This document shows positions 30,107 to 31,667 of a stretch of DNA of 31,667 nt, piece by piece. Source of the stretch: an uncultured Peptostreptococcaceae bacterium (GTDB taxonomy: Bacteria > Bacillota > Clostridia > Tissierellales > Peptoniphilaceae); NCBI GenBank assembly GCA_947283485.1, contig CAMYOU010000015.1, positions 1 to 31,667 of the forward strand, written 5' to 3'. The position numbers were made by a program, and so were the translations under genes. The notes beneath the pieces are model-generated. The model saw only the letters and a program-made list of their open reading frames with translations. It made no database searches and had not been told where the DNA came from. The number at the start of each line of letters is the position of its first letter. The stretch's first letter is position 1.

Positions 30107-30123
30107 GATCTTTACGATTCCAA

Positions 30124-30152
30124 ACTCCTCGGAAATTCCGAGGAGTTTTTTT
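30124..30152 (+). terminator. Terminator of rplJ-rplL
   Basis: ACTCCTCGG (30124-30132) pairs with CCGAGGAGT (30138-30146), followed by seven T residues. Confidence 0.93.
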
Positions 30153-30207
30153 GTGCCGCAACGGCGGAAAGAGCATATGTATAAAAATGTGTATTTTCAG
30201 ACACTCC

Positions 30208-30235
30208 TTGACAATTTCGGGGGAGGTGATACGAT
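30208..30235 (+). promoter_or_regulatory. Candidate promoter before the terminal lipoprotein gene
   Basis: TTGACA (30208-30213), a 16-base spacer and TACGAT (30230-30235) preceded by TGA. The same bases hold a strong ribosome binding site (GGGGGAGGTGAT) for an 11-codon open frame at 30234-30269, and the two readings conflict. The rest of 30153-30374 holds no clear gene. Confidence 0.45.
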
Positions 30236-30374
30236 GACCTCAAACGATCTCGCTTGGATGCGTTCCTGAAACCCGCATTGGACCCCGCGCTCTTTTTTTG
30301 TATACGAGAAGGAAAAAAGAATGTTTGGGAAAGCATCGGCTCATCTTGGTTAAGGACATGCAAAAGGAGGGACT

Positions 30375-31442
30375 ATGGAAAAAGTTTGGAGAACAGCAAG
30401 GATCGTGATTGTGACAGTGATTCTGTTGTGTCTGTCGTCCTGCTCGAAATTTGAAAAACCGATCGACATCAAAGATGCCAAATATCTCGAGGTGTACGAC
30501 GGCACAAGTCAATATTCCTCGAAGGGGATCAAATTGCGTTATTTGGACAAGGATCGCAATGAGATCGGGGTGGTCAAAGTCGGCGTTCAAGGCGTTCTCT
30601 ACAATCATTATTACGACGAGAAGGGGAAGAAATTCTTTTTCATGGGGGATGCAGGGGTCTTTGAGATCGATCTTACCGACTTATCCCATCGATACCGAAC
30701 GGACAAGGAATTTGGACGGATTCATGAGATTGCCCGCGTTGGGGATAAGCTCTACTACTATGTCAACAACGGTCTCAAAAAAGAGGGGTATGATGCGAAA
30801 ATCATCAATGACGAGGGAGAAGTCGTCTTCTCACTGAGAGCACCTGTCAATCATATGATCGGATATGGCGCCCACAAGCTCTTGGTTTCTACGTGGGATG
30901 ATCGATCCGACCCGCCGGCAAATCAGGTACAAATCGGCGATGTCGAGACAGGAGAACTTCTCAAAGACGATCGTTTTATGCCGGAGAGATTCGGACATCG
31001 TTCCTTGCCGAGCTTTACAGACTTATCGGATCGCATCTTTGCGTTTTATCGTCTTGACGGCAAATTGGCGGACTATGAAACGGGAGAATTGGTGCCTGTC
31101 ATCTTACCGGACGGGTCGGAGCTTCAGGAGGATTTTATAGAGCCGATATCCATGGGAGGCAAAAACTATATGGTGCTTCGACCCAATGGAGAGAGCGACG
31201 ACATGATCGAAGTCTACCGTGCCGACGATGAAGACGGAGTCATTCGTCTGACAGAGAAAGTGTGTGACGGGAATGATTTTGACATCATCCACTATGGACC
31301 CGGCTACTTTTCTTTTTATAGAGGGGAAGATGTTGTCGTCGTTGACGCGGGCACCGGAGAAACGGTTTACAGCGTTCCGTGGAGGGAAGCCGCGGAAAAG
31401 ATGGGGATGCGTTTACGCACGATCCTCATGTGGAGACCATAG
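30375..31442 (+). CDS. Lipoprotein of unknown function, beta-propeller-like
   Basis: The product has 355 residues. ATG 30375 follows AAAAGGAGGG. The lipoprotein signal MEKVWRTARIVIVTVILLCLSSC puts the lipid on Cys23. The mature part is a string of short strand pairs with aromatic and Gly/Asp turns: KKFFFMGDAGVFEIDLTDLS, HEIARVGDKLYYYVNNGL, HKLLVSTWDD, VQIGDVETGELL, and VVVVDAGTGETVYSVPW. The repeated V-D-x-x-T-G-E turn resembles PQQ-type beta-propeller blades. It is probably a surface or binding protein with no obvious catalytic residue. I do not recognise a family. It has no partner gene and lies next to an AT-rich remnant. Confidence 0.7.
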   Translation: MEKVWRTARIVIVTVILLCLSSCSKFEKPIDIKDAKYLEVYDGTSQYSSKGIKLRYLDKDRNEIGVVKVGVQGVLYNHYYDEKGKKFFFMGDAGVFEIDLTDLSHRYRTDKEFGRIHEIARVGDKLYYYVNNGLKKEGYDAKIINDEGEVVFSLRAPVNHMIGYGAHKLLVSTWDDRSDPPANQVQIGDVETGELLKDDRFMPERFGHRSLPSFTDLSDRIFAFYRLDGKLADYETGELVPVILPDGSELQEDFIEPISMGGKNYMVLRPNGESDDMIEVYRADDEDGVIRLTEKVCDGNDFDIIHYGPGYFSFYRGEDVVVVDAGTGETVYSVPWREAAEKMGMRLRTILMWRP

Positions 31443-31443
31443 C

Positions 31444-31605
31444 GTTGATACAAAAGATGTAAATTTAGAAATTCTGCATTTTAAGCAGTTTTATAAGCAT
31501 TTTGTCTTCGATAAAGATGAAGAAGGATACGTCAAAAAGACCAAAAAAAAACTACATGGACGTAAGAGTAGTTTTGAGACTAGTATGAGGAAACACAAAA
31601 AATAA
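31444..31605 (+). pseudogene. C-terminal remnant of an AT-rich gene
   Basis: A frame open from inside the preceding gene's end to TAA 31605 encodes a lysine-rich tail (LEILHFKQFYKHFVFDKDE, then RKSSFETSMRKHKK) with no start codon and no ribosome binding site after the lipoprotein stop. The bases are clearly richer in A and T than the rest of the window. It is followed by its own terminator, so it looks like the surviving 3' end of a gene cut by recombination. I cannot name the protein. Confidence 0.4.
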
Positions 31606-31632
31606 GATAAACTCATTTTGTACTTTCTACAA

Positions 31633-31659
31633 GAGTAGCTTAAAAGGCTGCTCTTTTTT
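31633..31659 (+). terminator. Terminator of the AT-rich remnant
   Basis: GAGTAGC (31633-31639) pairs with GCTGCTC (31647-31653, one G-U pair), followed by TTTTTT. Confidence 0.8.
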
Positions 31660-31667
31660 ATTAAAGG

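Noticed and set aside
30234..30269. 11-codon leader peptide candidate (MTSNDLAWMRS) with an excellent ribosome site
   Set aside because: The bases also serve as a candidate -10, no terminator/antiterminator pair follows, and the codons show no run of one amino acid. Kept only as part of the synteny-break finding.
1..31667. CRISPR array, prophage or new defence island
   Set aside because: No regularly spaced repeats, no phage structural or integrase-like genes, and no nuclease/helicase defence pairing were seen. The HerA-like ATPase lacks a neighbouring NurA- or SIR2-like partner.

Overview
The window looks like one end of a draft contig from a Gram-positive anaerobe of the Bacillota. The evidence is the Firmicutes-style gene order (tsaE-tsaB-rimI-tsaD; rpmG-secE-nusG-rplK-rplA-rplJ-rplL), strong AGGAGG-type ribosome binding sites, sigma-A-like promoters, an FMN riboswitch on ribU, and a butyryl-CoA:acetate CoA-transferase-like enzyme that points to a butyrate-forming fermenter. 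Base composition is moderate by eye (about half G+C, not computed). A Clostridia or Tissierellia/Peptoniphilaceae-type anaerobe is a guess, not shown. Bases 1-48 are not biological: they match an Illumina P5 tail, an i5 index and the Nextera read-1 transposon end.

Layout. 49-2091: tail of a cut gene, a GNAT-like protein and an lrgA-lrgB pair. 2287-8930: a divergent signal-peptidase-II-like membrane protein, secA, prfB with a programmed +1 frameshift, and tex. 8994-10334: the CoA-transferase. 10464-10540: tRNA-Pro(TGG), minus strand. 10656-13588: an FtsX-type ABC exporter, minus strand, with a palindrome upstream. 13857-14728: FMN riboswitch and ribU. 14830-19867: nine tightly packed genes (YhfC-like membrane protease, lipoprotein, tsaE, tsaB, rimI, tsaD, a small membrane protein, comEA and a degenerate OmpR-type response regulator). 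20021-22231: FemAB-like ligase, two tiny proteins and a nicotinamidase. 22318-25041: a solute-binding lipoprotein divergent from an ApbE flavin transferase lipoprotein. 25086-26558: HerA-like ATPase (DUF853), minus strand. 26755-30106: rpmG-secE-nusG-rplK-rplA, then a separately promoted L10 leader with rplJ-rplL. 30375-31442: an unrecognised lipoprotein. 31444-31667: an AT-rich gene remnant with its own terminator.

Most genes are housekeeping: protein export (secA, secE), translation (prfB, ribosomal proteins, the t6A enzymes tsaB/D/E, rimI), transcription (nusG, tex) and flavin supply and use (ribU, apbE). I found no CRISPR array, prophage, intact insertion sequence or clear new defence system. 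The least ordinary items are the response regulator whose receiver has lost its phosphorylation chemistry, the FemAB-linked micro-operon with an LSm-like 59-residue protein, the diverged LspA-like protein, the missing rpoB after rplL, several structured leaders, and a recurring TGTGG-TA extended -10 element.
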